From NCBI GenBank assembly GCA_019802505.1, contig JAFMOC010000002.1:1758501-1822500 (forward strand): DNA of 64,000 nt, given 5' to 3'. The notes under the pieces are model-generated. The model made no database searches. It saw only the letters and a list, made by a program, of their open reading frames with translations, and was not told the DNA's origin. Within the stretch, counting starts at the first letter, position 1, and each line of letters starts with the position of its first letter. The position numbers and the translations under genes are program-made. This document shows, in pieces, positions 33,061 through 44,300 of this stretch. The DNA comes from Corydoras sp. C115 (lineage: Eukaryota; Chordata; Actinopteri; Siluriformes; Callichthyidae).

Positions 33061-33277
33061 AGGCTTTGCCGCCTACGCGCCATCTACTGGCCTCATCACC
33101 GTCGCATCCTCATAGGGCCCCGGGTCCCCTTTGTTTTTGTTTTTCTCTCTTTTTTTTTCCCCGGGTGGCCATACCCCCCGGTTGTTTTGGGGGGCGATAT
33201 GTCAGGGTTGGGAGTGCTAGGCCACTCCCCCCTGTTTTCTTAGTTCGGTTTTTGTCCGTTCGGGGTTCCCGTAGGTA
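33061..33277 (+). mobile_element. 3' end of a gypsy-like element, first copy of a duplicated piece
   Basis: A short internal end with GGGCCCCGGGTCCCC is followed by a polypurine-like GGTTGTTTTGGGGGGCGATA and the LTR start TGTCAGGGTTGGGAGTGC (from about 33200). It stops at 33277, where a copied segment is inserted. Bases 33161-33277 recur at 33992-34109. Confidence 0.6.
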
Positions 33278-33979
33278 TCCCCGTCAATTAGTCTTGTGCC
33301 AAGCCTGTGCTACGCCCCGACTACACTAGCTCCCTACACTGCCTCGCCTCGCCTTGCCTTGCCTCGTTTTGTGTGTGCTCGTTCTCGTTTGTGCTGTGTT
33401 TATGTGTGTGTAGTTCCCCGCTTGCCGCCACTACCTCGTCCAAGTTCCCTTCACACCAGTCACCTCAGAATGGGACAAGACGCCGGCTGACGTCAGGCTT
33501 AGTCACACGCCGCGTCTCCACGTCATCACGCACTTCCTCGGTTTACCTCCAGTGTGTCTGTTCCCAGTTCTTTTTGCCCTGTGTGTCTGGAAATAAACAC
33601 GGTTTGCATCTCATCTCAATTTTCAGTATGAATTTGTCTCCAAGTAGCGGATCCACCCCGCCCGGTCGTTCGACCGCAACAGAATATTATAAGACTCAAT
33701 GTAACATCAAAATTGTGGCAGTATATAACTATGCATTGTGGATGATCACATGCACCCCTCATACACTCTTCTTCTTAATTGACAAATTGCAGCATAAAAT
33801 ATTTTTTTTTACATTTATAACCAATGGACATATTTGCACCTCACCTTGCAGCAGGCCACCTGCACTGTTCCCTCCCGGTACTTAATTTTTATTGTCATGT
33901 TTATTTTGAAATTGTCTTTTTTATTCATCGTAATTTTGTATTGCACATGTGACTGCACATGCACTTTATGTTGCGATGT
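33278..33979 (+). repeat. Copied segment from 29660-30525 (LTR plus flanking DNA)
   Basis: Nearly identical over its full length to 29660-30525 once the 164-bp tandem unit of that LTR is left out (702 bases against 866). It contains the R/U5 part of the complete gypsy 3' LTR, the GAATAT target duplication and 286 bases of downstream flank. It is therefore a DNA-level copy, not a new retrotransposition. Confidence 0.9.
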
Positions 33980-34377
33980 TGCGATGATGTTCCGGGTGGC
34001 CATACCCCCCGGTTGTTTTGGGGGGGCGATATGTCAGGGTTGGGAGTGCTAGGCCACTCCCCCCTGTTTTCTTAGTTCGGTTTTTGTCCGTTCGGGGTTC
34101 CCGTAGGTAGGGCCCATCCTTGAGGCTTGGGATTGGGTCTCACCTAATTACATGTGGCCTGCTGACTACACTTAAAGAGCGCATGCTCCCTGAGTCAGCA
34201 GGCCAGCATTATATTCGTCTTCACTTATGTGCTACAGTTGTTCGTATTTATGTTTTGGTTTTTCCGGGTTTGGATTTACGTTTCTTTAATAAATTACCTC
34301 TTGCTGCTTACCTGGTCGCCTGGCTCGCTCTTTCGCGTTGGTTCTTCCTGCGTTGGTTGGACGGCGCTTATTTGACA
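33980..34377 (+). mobile_element. Resumed gypsy-like 3' end and full LTR
   Basis: After a 12-base filler (TGCGATGATGTT) the sequence repeats 33161-33277, then continues into a complete-looking LTR: TGTCAGGGTTGGGAG from about 34032, CTTTAATAAATTACC near 34285 and an end near TTTGACACA. Internal coding sequence is absent. Confidence 0.65.
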
Positions 34378-34862
34378 CAAAAGAGTTTATAAAATTGATC
34401 ATGTTGATCATGGAAAGGTCTATAAAGCAAACACAGCACACATTATGCACACATTTAAACTAAGTGGCAGATTAATATCTTTATTTCACACATTAGCATG
34501 TTTTTTGACTATGGAAGCAAATCAGAGCTCCTACAGAAAGGTTGAGAACTTCATGAAAACTTCATGCAAGGGGCTTATTCATACTTCATTCCTTTTGTAT
34601 ATATCAACTCTTTTGCTATGAGATGCCACCATGCCACTATTGATTAGTGATCGATCTATCTATCAATCTATTTAAATTTTACATAAACAGACAATATATT
34701 ATTATATTTACGTTGGAATCATAGTTTTTGTGTATCCAAACATGGATCATAAACGTTTATAATGTTGCTGTGGCTAGAATATTTAATTTGATCATATTAA
34801 ATATAATTGATTTGATCTTGAACCATTTCTTTCTGTTCCAAATCAAACGTCAACATGTTATC
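34378..34862. other. Non-coding, nothing recognised
   Basis: AT-rich. A short degenerate CTAT run is at about 34650-34672. Confidence 0.55.
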
Positions 34863-34867
34863 TTAGT

Positions 34868-36141
34868 TGTCACGAGCACCTGCTGCACCTGTCCCTCGTT
34901 TTCGGTTCTCATTATCTCACTTGGGTGATTGGTTGTTTTTGTCACGTGTTTAGTTGGGTTTCCTATTTAATCTGTTTTCACCCGTAAGTCTGAGCACGTC
35001 TTTGTTTTGTGGTTACTATACCAGACGTTAAGTTCTGTTTTGTTATCCCCGTTCTGTTGGTGCTTCGGCACCATCTTTTAATAAATTCTGTTTTGGATTT
35101 TATCCCGGTGTTCCAGTCGCCTCCTTCTCGCATTTCCGCCACGGGGTGTCGCTGCGTTGACGTTCCGCGCAGGTCACCTTCGTGGGAGCGTCTCCCTCTG
35201 TCTAGACCGGCGGACGCTGTGGTCTACGCGTCGCCGGATCCCGGGAGACGCTCATCTATGCGCGAGCGGCGTCCGCGATGTCCGGTGGACCCGCTCACCT
35301 CTGGGGGATTCTGGACAGTTCTTGACAGAAAGACGTGCCAAACATCGGAGGCTACTGGACACCTGGGGTCACACTACGTGTGTTGAGAACCGGACGCTGA
35401 ACCACCGATCTGACCGGGTCCGAGGGCCGGGGACCGCCAGTGGCAGAGCCCGGCTACCGGAGGGCGGCAGTCATTGAGTCGGGACCGACTAAGGCCGTTC
35501 GCCATCGGTCCCGAGCACCAGAGGCCGCCCATTTCGGACTCGGGGCACCAGGAGGTGCATGCCCCAGACTCGCAGCCAGAGGACGTCGATCTGCGCTGCG
35601 AGAGGACGCGTCTTCGCCGTCGGCTGGGAGCAACCGGCTGGTTCAGCCCGAGGGACTTGTTACCCCCCCCCGTTTGTTATTTTTGCATGCATTTATTGTT
35701 ATTATTTTTGTTCTTTTGGTTTGGGTCGCTTTCCCTTTTGCGCGACCCTTGGGGTGGGGGTATGTCACGAGCACCTGCTGCACCTGTCCCTCGTTTTCGG
35801 TTCTCATTATCTCACTTGGGTGATTGGTTGTTTTTGTCACGTGTTTAGTTGGGTTTCCTATTTAATCTGTTTTTACCCGTAAGTCCATCTTTTAATAAAT
35901 TCTGTTTTGGATTTTATCCCGGTGTTCCAGTCGCCTCCTTCTCGCATTTCCGCCACGGGGTGTCGCTGCGTTGACGTTCCGCGCAGGTCACCTTCGTGGG
36001 TGCGTCTCCCTCTGTCTAGACCGGCGGACGCTGTGGTCTACGCGTCGCCGGATCCCGGGAGACGCTCATCTATGCGCGAGCGGCGTCCGCGATGTCCGGC
36101 GGACCCGCTCACCTCTGGGGGATTCTGGACAGTTCTTGACA
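34868..36141 (+). mobile_element. Non-autonomous LTR retrotransposon, family A copy 2
   Basis: LTRs at 34868-35327 (460 bp) and 35763-36141 (379 bp, with an internal deletion of about 81 bases downstream of the TATA box) flank a 435-bp internal region. TTAGT at 34863-34867 and 36142-36146 is the 5-bp target duplication. The LTR starts TGTCACGAGCACCTG, has TATTTAATC at about 34962 and AATAAATTCTG at about 35081, and ends TCTTGACA. A polypurine tract GGGGTGGGGGTA lies at 35751-35762. The internal sequence aligns with that of the 5225-6522 element, with no convincing ORF in common. It is too short to encode Gag-Pol and must have used proteins of another element. Confidence 0.92.
35329..35338 (+). 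promoter_or_regulatory. Putative self-priming site of family A copy 2
   Basis: AAAGACGTGC, one base after the 5' LTR, is the exact complement of GCACGTCTTT at 34994-35003 in the LTR, about 30 nt downstream of the TATTTAA box. The same pair is present in copy 1. The downstream LTR has lost the partner through its deletion. Confidence 0.65.
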
Positions 36142-36146
36142 TTAGT

Positions 36147-39100
36147 TTACCTAGATGAAATATCTCAAAAATATTGTAATGTGTACTGTATACTGTATAT
36201 TTTATATCACTAAGTAGCAAAATATGGCAACCTCTATGACTAGCAAAATAAGAGTGAACATCATAAATATGAATTTTTTGCTTTCATCATAACAGTGAGA
36301 GCAGTTCATATGGTGTTGTCAATAGAACATTGTCTTAATGCTGCTTTACAAAACCTGAATTTGGTTTGCAATAAAATGTTTTTTTGTTTTTATTTTTGTG
36401 ACATGCTTTAAATTTTGTATAATTTTTTTGTACAGTTCAGCATTTTTAAGTATACTATAAATCATTGCATAATAGAAGTTTAGGACAACTTTGGATATCT
36501 CAATGAAATGTAGAAAAACTGAGAAACCTTTAGAGGAAAATTGCTCAAAAGGTTAATTGTAACATTGAAACAAATAGTTACTTACAGACATCTCACAATT
36601 CTATCACATGATGAGGAAAAAGATAGTATACTATATCTTAAACAAGGTATCTACCACTGCATAGTAGTAGCCTACTTAATAACCTAACAAGTTTAGTCTT
36701 ATGTCTTAATTGTGTTAAAGACTTTGATGTTTATAAGATAAGACTTTTGTTTTGTAAAAGAGCAGAGGTGAGCATTGGTGCATGGTATGATATGAATTAG
36801 TGCATAGTGCATTTTGTAAGCTCTATTTAAAGCAGTGTTTTTCTGCTCCAGTATGTATGCAGGCCAGTGTGTCAATTGTTAAGATAACTTCTAGCGTTGC
36901 AATGTTGCAGGGCGCTACATGGCAGATGGGAATCCAGTATACATTTCTACTCTAAATTTTCACAAGCCAATGATGCCAAATAGATAAATGGGCTGGAACA
37001 GCATTTTCCTAAGCAATATATACCAATAATACCTTAAGTAACAAAGAAAGTTATGACACATTTTACTTGAGGCATTGCCCAAAATAAAATATTGAATTAC
37101 TTTTTTTTAGAAATAAGGAAACTTATTATTATTTTTTTTGTTTTACTGAATGAAAAATAATTGTGTATTATTAAGGTTTGCAGTATGTCATGTTTGGTAT
37201 GCATATAATCGTATTCTAAATGTAATTATTTATAAAAAATGTACACTAGGCTTACATAATGTTGTATAGTACAATTATTAAATTATTACTAAGTACTATA
37301 ACTTCTTTTCAAGTTTAGAAACTAATAGTTTGCGTAGGAGAGTCGACCAGTCTTTGTCTTTCACATTATCACAGAAACTGGCTGGCATAAAGTCTCACAA
37401 ATTTGGCTCCTTACAAACAATGTGGTTCATTACATATCAATCTCAGAATCTACCACTTTTAAAACCAGTCTTAAAACCAGTTTTAAACATTTTTTTTTAA
37501 GTGTGATGACCTTGCTTCCCTAAAAATCTAATGAAACAAAGTTTTTTGGAAATATTTCATTAATCATTTTTTTTACTTGTAATAAACTTTGTTATAACTT
37601 GAAACTAATGTTCTAGCTGATCTTTTAAGACTGGAAATCAAAGTCTAATTTATCTCCTGTTAATGGTAAAATATAAGCATCTATAAAATTGATTTTATGA
37701 TCCACATGTCAATATAGTTTCTGTCCATGAATTAGAGAACACTGACAGATTTTTTAATCTTGGATGCTTAAAAATATATCTGAGTCAGATTTTTAAAGCT
37801 TAACCATTAGGAGAAATTAACCTAACTAAAAGTTTCCTTTTACAAATAAAATCTTTGGGGTCAGATATTAAAATTAATCGAACATGCATTAACTTTCAAC
37901 TGTCTCCTGCTATTTGGTAATTGGACTTCATTAACACTTGGTATTAATATTCAAAAGTTCTACAATTGTACTGTGTAAATAAAGCAAATAAAATGTTCTA
38001 TTGGAAATACATATAATTCTAAAATATAATAGATCCGAATTGTATAGTATAAAAAGTATAAAAAATTCAAAGTGGCTCAATAAGATGAGTAGGTTATGTC
38101 AGTTTTTTATTAATATTTGTGGATAAGAATTTACCATTAGTATGATTTCACGAGAACATAACAGCAATTTGTAGATTGAAGTTTACCTTGACTATTGCAA
38201 AATTTGTATTAGTTGCATGTTCCATTACATAATTGGCTCCTGCTCTTCTGGAAGGTGGTCGCACTTTCTCCTGCTCTGTCCCTTATCAATACTGCTTGCC
38301 TTCTCTGTCTTTGTCTGTATGGGAACTATCATAGCACTGCTTTTCGAAAATGAGAATTAGATCTAATTAAATTGTCTCTATATTCTCAATGAGAAGACAG
38401 GATTTTGGGGAATCTGCCTGCCCGGACGGAACTGCGGCTGGATATAGTATATTGGACACGTGGAGGAAGTGGCAAATTGTGTGTCTGGTGCCTATGTCCG
38501 GGGAAGACGAGGATGTTTATCTATTTGGATTTATGATCAGGGCTATTCTGCTGATTTGATTAGGTCTTGCCCTAATGTATCAGGAAATTAAGAGAGTTGG
38601 GTTAGTGGTCAAGAGCACCCAGAAACTTGATTGATGTGACTTGATTGATGTGTTAGTCAGATTGTGACTTTTAATCACAAAATGGAATCGATCTTAGAGA
38701 GACTAGCAGCTCGGCGAATGGGTTGGATTATTATGAAATTGAAAAATTCACTGTCTGTTTCATTGCTAAAATGGCTGGATATTTTTCTCCTAATGTATTA
38801 CATTTCCTACCCACCTCTAACTTATGGTGGTGGTGCAAATTGTCGCAGCGGCTCCCTCTCTTTTTGTCTATGGAAAGGAAGAACAATCTATCAATTCTCT
38901 GTATGTCCAAGATATGCAGTGGAATTGACAATAAAGCATCCTTGTATACTTGTAATTTTAGACTATCCTAAGTTGCTATACGTAAATGTATCAAGCATAT
39001 TCTGGTATGAAGTATATTGCAGCAAAAAAAGTCCAAATCATCACCCATAACAACTGGTATGAAGTGATGTATCATGTGCGATTATGCAAAAACATGTTAC

Positions 39101-39908
39101 TTAACTATGTTAATATGTTCACTTTTACTCTGGTCTTTAGTGGTCAAAGGCTCTTTACAGCAGGTATTATCCGAGTTGTGGATCTGGTAGGGCCAGCAAA
39201 TATCTGTCAAATATCTGTCTATTAGTGTCTTGACAGTATCACTCTGCAGTAACTACACAAATAGTATAATAGAAGAAATGGCTTGGACATTTAATAATGA
39301 GCCAGGCAGTGTAGCCATTGGATTTTTAATTGTAGTTAATCTCATAAAAAAAAGTTATGCATACATGTAAGTATCATAAATATTGATTTATTGTTTTCGA
39401 CATAACAGTGAGAGGAGTTTATATGTTGTTTTCAAGAAAAACATATAGTCATGTTTTATAGTCATAAAATTGTATTGTCAGGGATACTGGTGTTAATGCT
39501 GCTTTACAAACTTTACTTGGGTTTACAATTAAATGTTTATCTAGTAAATGCACAATTTTAAGATGCAAGTTTGTATGTGAAACAGCTATCTTGGCATGCA
39601 ATATTATTATTTTCATGATTGTAATGACCATGCCACTGTTCATGTTATTTTGAAGTGAAATGTACAATTTTACATTTTTTCTTTATCTTTTATTGTAAAA
39701 CTAATATATAATTAATATTTTTTTTTTTTTTTTTGCTCAGGCCATATTTAGTGTTTTTCTTTTTTAATCAAATGTAATACATTTAAATTCTGTGCAGAAG
39801 ATTTTTTACTGTAAAAAGTATGTGATAAAAAATTAAATTTATAATTTGAAAATACCCAGACAATCACATTTTGTGTTTATTTTTATGAAAGACCAATGAA
39901 TTTTTTTT
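36147..39908. other. Non-coding; an unidentified retroposon-like stretch at 38380-38960
   Basis: Mostly AT-rich DNA without recognisable repeats. From about 38380 to 38960 the sequence is more GC-balanced, has overlapping short frames (38664-39050 and 38723-38971) without known motifs, and ends in AATTGACAATAAAGCATCC like a polyadenylated 3' end. I do not recognise it. Confidence 0.45.
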
Positions 39909-39915
39909 ATGAAAG

Positions 39916-40123
39916 GGCAAGATAGCTCAGTGGTTAGGGCGTTGCACCATCAATCTGAAGGTTGTGGGTTCAAATCCCAGCTCCACTGCAGTTACCAATG
40001 TGGGTCCTTGAGCAAGACCCTTAACCCTCATTGCTCCAGGGATGTTGTGAGGAACCCTGTGCTCACCTTGTACGTCGCTTTGGATAAAAGCGTCTGCTAA
40101 ACGACCAAAAATGTAAATGTAAA
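39916..40123 (+). mobile_element. V-SINE-like tRNA-derived SINE upstream of rbms3
   Basis: The head GATAGCTCAGTGGTTAGGGC and GGTTCAAATCCC match RNA polymerase III boxes A and B. The body GAGCAAGACCCTTAACCCTC and tail TTTGGATAAAAGCGTCTGCT follow. ATGAAAG at 39909-39915 and 40124-40130 is the target duplication. Same family as 26839-27060, in better condition. Confidence 0.9.
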
Positions 40124-40300
40124 ATGAAAGACCATTGTACTTAAAGCTTCCATTTATTTGTGCGAATCGTTTGATCTGTATGTCATAATATGCCATTTTT
40201 ACTGTTTAAATGAACAACTCCAAAAATATTAATACAACGTAATTTAATGTTTTGGGGGTTTAATGGACTTTAAGATCAAGTGTGTGGCATTTGAAAATGA

Positions 40301-40314
40301 CCAGCAGGGGGCCG
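40301..40314 (+). promoter_or_regulatory. CTCF-like motif upstream of rbms3
   Basis: CCAGCAGGGGGCCG fits the vertebrate CTCF core (CCAS-YAGRKGGCRS) at all but one position. It lies about 260 bases before the CA/CT-rich leader. Motif match only. Confidence 0.35.
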
Positions 40315-40479
40315 TTGGTAACTATGGCACTTCGCTCTCACTCCTCCTCTTAATCCTGGCTCCTCCTGTGTGCAAAGAGAAAGCCAAGCAGAGGGCATTT
40401 GTGCACCAAAGAGGAAGAAGAGACACAAGAGGCTGTACGAGACACTCCCCCAGTTTAGAAAGCACTGCATCCTACATAT

Positions 40480-40611
40480 AGTCCCACCTACCAGGAGAAG
40501 GAGGAGGAGGAGGATTCTAGCACTGCCCAAGCTGAGCCCATAACTCCTTACCACAGTGTGGAGCAGCCAGCCAGACACACACACACACACACACACACAT
40601 TCATACACACA

Positions 40612-40646
<35 letters not shown>

Positions 40647-41399
40647 TTTCTCATTTTCTCGCTCTCACACACGCACACACAAATACACTTCCACTCACAT
40701 ACTCAATCACACACACAGGCAAGCTCACTTCCAGTTGCGCGTTCACACTCGCGTAGGCAAGCGGGAAGACGAGGAGGCAGCGGATGAAGAAGGCATCAGC
40801 CCGACACCGGAGACAAAGAGCACTGTGTGTGTGGTGTGTGTGTACTTGTTTTGGTTTGGGATAGTACTGGATTTCCTCCCGGTGGAGTTTGTGCTGCTGG
40901 ACTATTAACCCCTGTGATCAGATTTATCTCCTACATTGGAGCTCCTGGTACACGAGATCAGTGCCTTGGAATATTTGACAGCCTTCTAAAGGATTTGACA
41001 CTGTCCAGAAGAGCCGACAAGAGTGCTTCCAAAAAGGAGAGAGTTAAGAAATGAGAAGGAAGACTTAATATCTCTGAGAAGTCATTTGCTTGCCCTCCCC
41101 TCCTTTCCTTTATACCTTCTCTCCATTGCTACACCTATATAGTCTCCTTGTACATCTATTCCATCCTTGCCTCCCTGTCATGCATTTATCTCTTTAATCC
41201 CTGCAAGAGGAGAGTGTACACAACTCCTGCAGACAGACAGAAGGACAGCCGGAGGTCCTCTGGCACTCCCCATCACTGTTTGCATAATTTTTTTCAGCTA
41301 AGGAATCTAACCTCTGTCTTCAAAAGCGGAGGTATTTTGAGTTTCAGCACGAGCACGTGAGTCTCAGTATCCTGCCACGGCCAGAAGTATTCCAGCTAC
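40480..41399 (+). other. rbms3: rbms3 5' leader / promoter-proximal region
   Basis: Transcript leader candidate directly upstream of the first coding exon. The transcription start is not visible with certainty. A (CA)n run is at about 40574-40599 and a (CT)n run at about 40611-40643. Short upstream ORFs are present: 40784-40864 (26 codons), 41051-41068 and 41180-41197, all ending before the main start. Such upstream ATGs usually lower initiation at the main ORF. Whether the leader is one exon or contains an intron cannot be decided from sequence alone. Confidence 0.6.
40574..40643 (+). repeat. (CA)n and (CT)n microsatellites
   Basis: A dinucleotide CA tract followed by TCATACACACACA and a CT tract in the leader of rbms3. 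Overlapping open frames here are products of the repeats. Confidence 0.95.
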
Positions 41400-41474
41400 A
41401 TGGGCAAACGTTTGGAACAGCAACCAATGTACCCCCAGTACACCTACTACTACCCTCACTATCTTCAGACTAAG
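41400..41474 (+). CDS. rbms3: First coding exon of rbms3 (RNA-binding motif, single-stranded-interacting protein 3)
   Basis: Seen: ATG at 41400 opens 25 codons, MGKRLEQQPMYPQYTYYY followed by PHYLQTK, ending in AAG at 41474 directly before a splice donor GTATAG, intron phase 0. Known: this Tyr/Gln-rich N-terminus ending in QTK at an exon border is that of vertebrate RBMS3. RBMS1 and RBMS2 share the MYPQY core but differ around it (RBMS1 has MGKVWKQQMYPQ). RBMS3 is a two-RRM protein that binds A/U-rich RNA and promoter single-stranded DNA; the RRMs lie in later exons outside this window. RBMS3 has a very long first intron in other vertebrates, in line with 22 kb of repeat-filled DNA and no second exon here. 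The +4 base is G; the -3 base is T, a weak context. Start choice follows homology from memory; no alignment was run. Confidence 0.9.
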
Positions 41475-44292
41475 GTATAGTGCTTGCCTTTAGATCTTAA
41501 GTGTCTCAGTTTCTGTTCCCTTCTTTTCTTATCAGCTGTCTACATCTTAATACCAGATAGTAAATATATATTTTAAATCCTTTGCTAAGCTGTACTTTAA
41601 CACTCCATCCTTCCTTCACACTTTCAATTCTGTCACCTCAGCATATCGAGCATTCATGGGTGACTTGAATAATAACATCCAGTCTATGATTCCACTCTGG
41701 AGTGAAAAATTTATTCTTATGCATTAGTGTTGTTTCGTCTTGCCTTGATTATCTCTGACTGTTCAGGGTTGGCCTGCAAAAGCATGTTGTTTGACTGAGA
41801 GTATGCTGTTATCAAAAAACGTGAACAAATTCTTTACTATCAGTGCTAAAGCAGTGGCACTGTTAAGATTGTTAAACAGCTTCCCAGTTCACTTTATAAC
41901 AGAAAATGCCTTATTTTGTTTATTTATTTATTTATTTTATTTTTTAAAGTGGTGAATTATCACAAACACCTATGTGGAGATTGCCCAGTATAAAGCTAGT
42001 TAAAAGGCTCTTCTACCACTGATTTATTTTTATTTACTCTTATTTTCTCTTGGCTCATTATTTATAACACCACTTTTGAGGACACGTCAAATGTTACCCT
42101 TAAACACAAATTAATATTCTAGAACCATATAATGGGATGTAATTGCCCAGAGTCAATTTTGTAATTGAAAAAAAATGATGCTTGATTTACATGAAAACAT
42201 GGAATCGAAGTTGGTATGTACAGCTTTGAATGTGTAGAATTTCCTTTGGGGTTGCTGGAGCCAGGGCTAAGCGTTACAAAAAAGCTTTAGTCTGGGAATA
42301 GATGTTGATTTATAAATGATTGGAAGAAAAGGCATGCTGCGGGTCAGATTTCAGCTAGCCAAGTTTGCCAGAATAAGGATAAGTGCCTGGTGTTAGTGTG
42401 CTGGAGTGGAGGCTTGCATCTGTGTGTTTGTGAGGGAGACTAGAGATGTAAATGGGCTTTTATTAATCTTGATTCCGGCATGCTCTCAGAGTAGAGGCAT
42501 TTCTCCCGGGAAAATCAATCATGTGGGGGAAGAGGAGCAGCTGACACACAATCTCTCTCTCTCTCTCTTTTTCACTTGCTTGCTCTCTATGTATAGCTCT
42601 GTTAAATGGCTTCTACCCACCTTGAGCACTTAACCAGGATACCAGGTCCGCTTGTGGATTTGATCATGATGTTGTATTAGTCTGTGCAAAAACCACATCA
42701 GCGTTTCTACTGAAGATGAAGATGAGACAGATGGAGTCATGCATTTATTTTGATCCATTCCAGTGCCTTAGTAATCACAAATTATTTGTTCTGCACTTGC
42801 TTAGATCATGATGGGTCTGTAATTCCTACAATGTCAAGATTCCTGTCAAAGCATGTACATGTTCATTGCTGAGTTTGTGTGTACACGCATGCATAGGACA
42901 TTCAGAAAGGTATCCATGACAGCAGACATACAACAGTAAGATGTAAAAAAAAAAACACGTGAAGAGATACAGTTTTTTTTGTGTTTTGCAAATAGAAGAC
43001 TGTGGAGCCCTTTTAATCAGCAATGTAAATTTAAAGCTGTGGTATGTGTATGTGTATTCTGTTAGTGAGGGGTGGAGTGGGTATAGGCTGGTAAATGTGT
43101 GTTATTTTACACTCAGATAGGTCAGTTTGTTAGCAGTGAAAAATAACATGTGGTGATCTGTTTAAAGTTCTACTCTCAGCATGATTACATGCTAACTGGG
43201 CTACAGTTTGATGGCACACAGCATGTCAGTGGCGTTTGCTCAGCAGCAAGAAAGTGCTTTCTATATGGGCCTCATTAGGCTACTGCTCCTCACTATTTTA
43301 CTTAAGATTATTGCATGGCCACATCCTATTTTATCTGGCAGCAAATAATTGGGAAATTGAATTATAACAAGGCTGTCACAGTAGATAATCATTTCCTGTC
43401 TCCATGACTGGGCCCTCAATAATTATGCAATTTAAGCTATAAGATAATAATGATCATAAAATACTAATGACCTGTATGATCTCACAGATTTAATGCATGC
43501 AAATGTGCTTTCTCATACTATGCTGGTTTGTGCTTACATCCTTACAACAGGCTAGATAAATGTACTCAATGGTTTCTCACTGGAGATGAGGGATGCCCTG
43601 CACCAAGTGCACCTGGTAAAAAGTCCCCTATAGCCTTTTTTGGTATAGACTGTACTGTAGATGGCACACAGTTTAAAAATGTATCTGCAGTACATAAACA
43701 TCTGTACTATTATTATAGTACATTATTTATTAATTCACTTAATTGTTTATTTGACAAATTAATGGTTAACAAAATATTTAGTGTTTTTGATGACAAATGT
43801 TTTTTTTCTTTTTTATGAATTTAAATAAACTTAGAAATTAAAACTTGCAACAAACTCAAAACAGGTTGAAACAGAAGCAAAATTAGACCAAAAAAGGATT
43901 TATAAGATATAAATATAAAAAGGAATTTTCCAAAATCTTAGTCTTTCCAAAGAAGGATGAATTATGATTATTTGTGTTAATTTCCTTAAATATTTGTAAA
44001 ACAGTTTAAAAGACAATGTTTATCAGCATCTTAATTTAGTTTTTTTTTTATATATATATTTAATATGGATGTAAGAGGAATATGTTTGACACTAATGTAT
44101 TAATGTAATTAAGTGTCATTAAGTAATGTAATAAAGTGTCATATTGCATGAATTGGTATGTTCTTAGCTGCTTTTTCATTCTTGTAGTTATAAAAGTGTA
44201 CTGCAGCCTATCAAAGATGACTCTGTCTGCCATGTTCATACTAATTGTCTTGGCAATGAAATTGATGTTGGTTGCATACTAGATAAAACAGT
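41475..44292 (+). other. rbms3: rbms3 intron 1, proximal part
   Basis: Starts with the donor GTATAG. Contains no supported ORF, RNA gene or clear repeat. Short simple tracts occur (TTTA-type near 41920-41945, CT near 42553-42570). It may hold conserved regulatory elements, which cannot be told without alignment. Confidence 0.6.
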
Positions 44293-44300
44293 GTGGATAG

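Noticed and set aside
38664..39050. 128-codon ORF as a host gene
   Set aside because: No known domain, no splice or promoter evidence, and two overlapping frames of similar quality; kept only as an unidentified retroposon-like stretch.
40558..40908. 116-codon ORF with HTHTHT and SLSLSL runs upstream of rbms3
   Set aside because: Translation of CA and CT microsatellites in the leader, without a supported start codon.
43528..43818. 96-codon ORF in the rbms3 intron
   Set aside because: Low-complexity, AT-rich C-terminus and no recognisable motif; of a length expected by chance.
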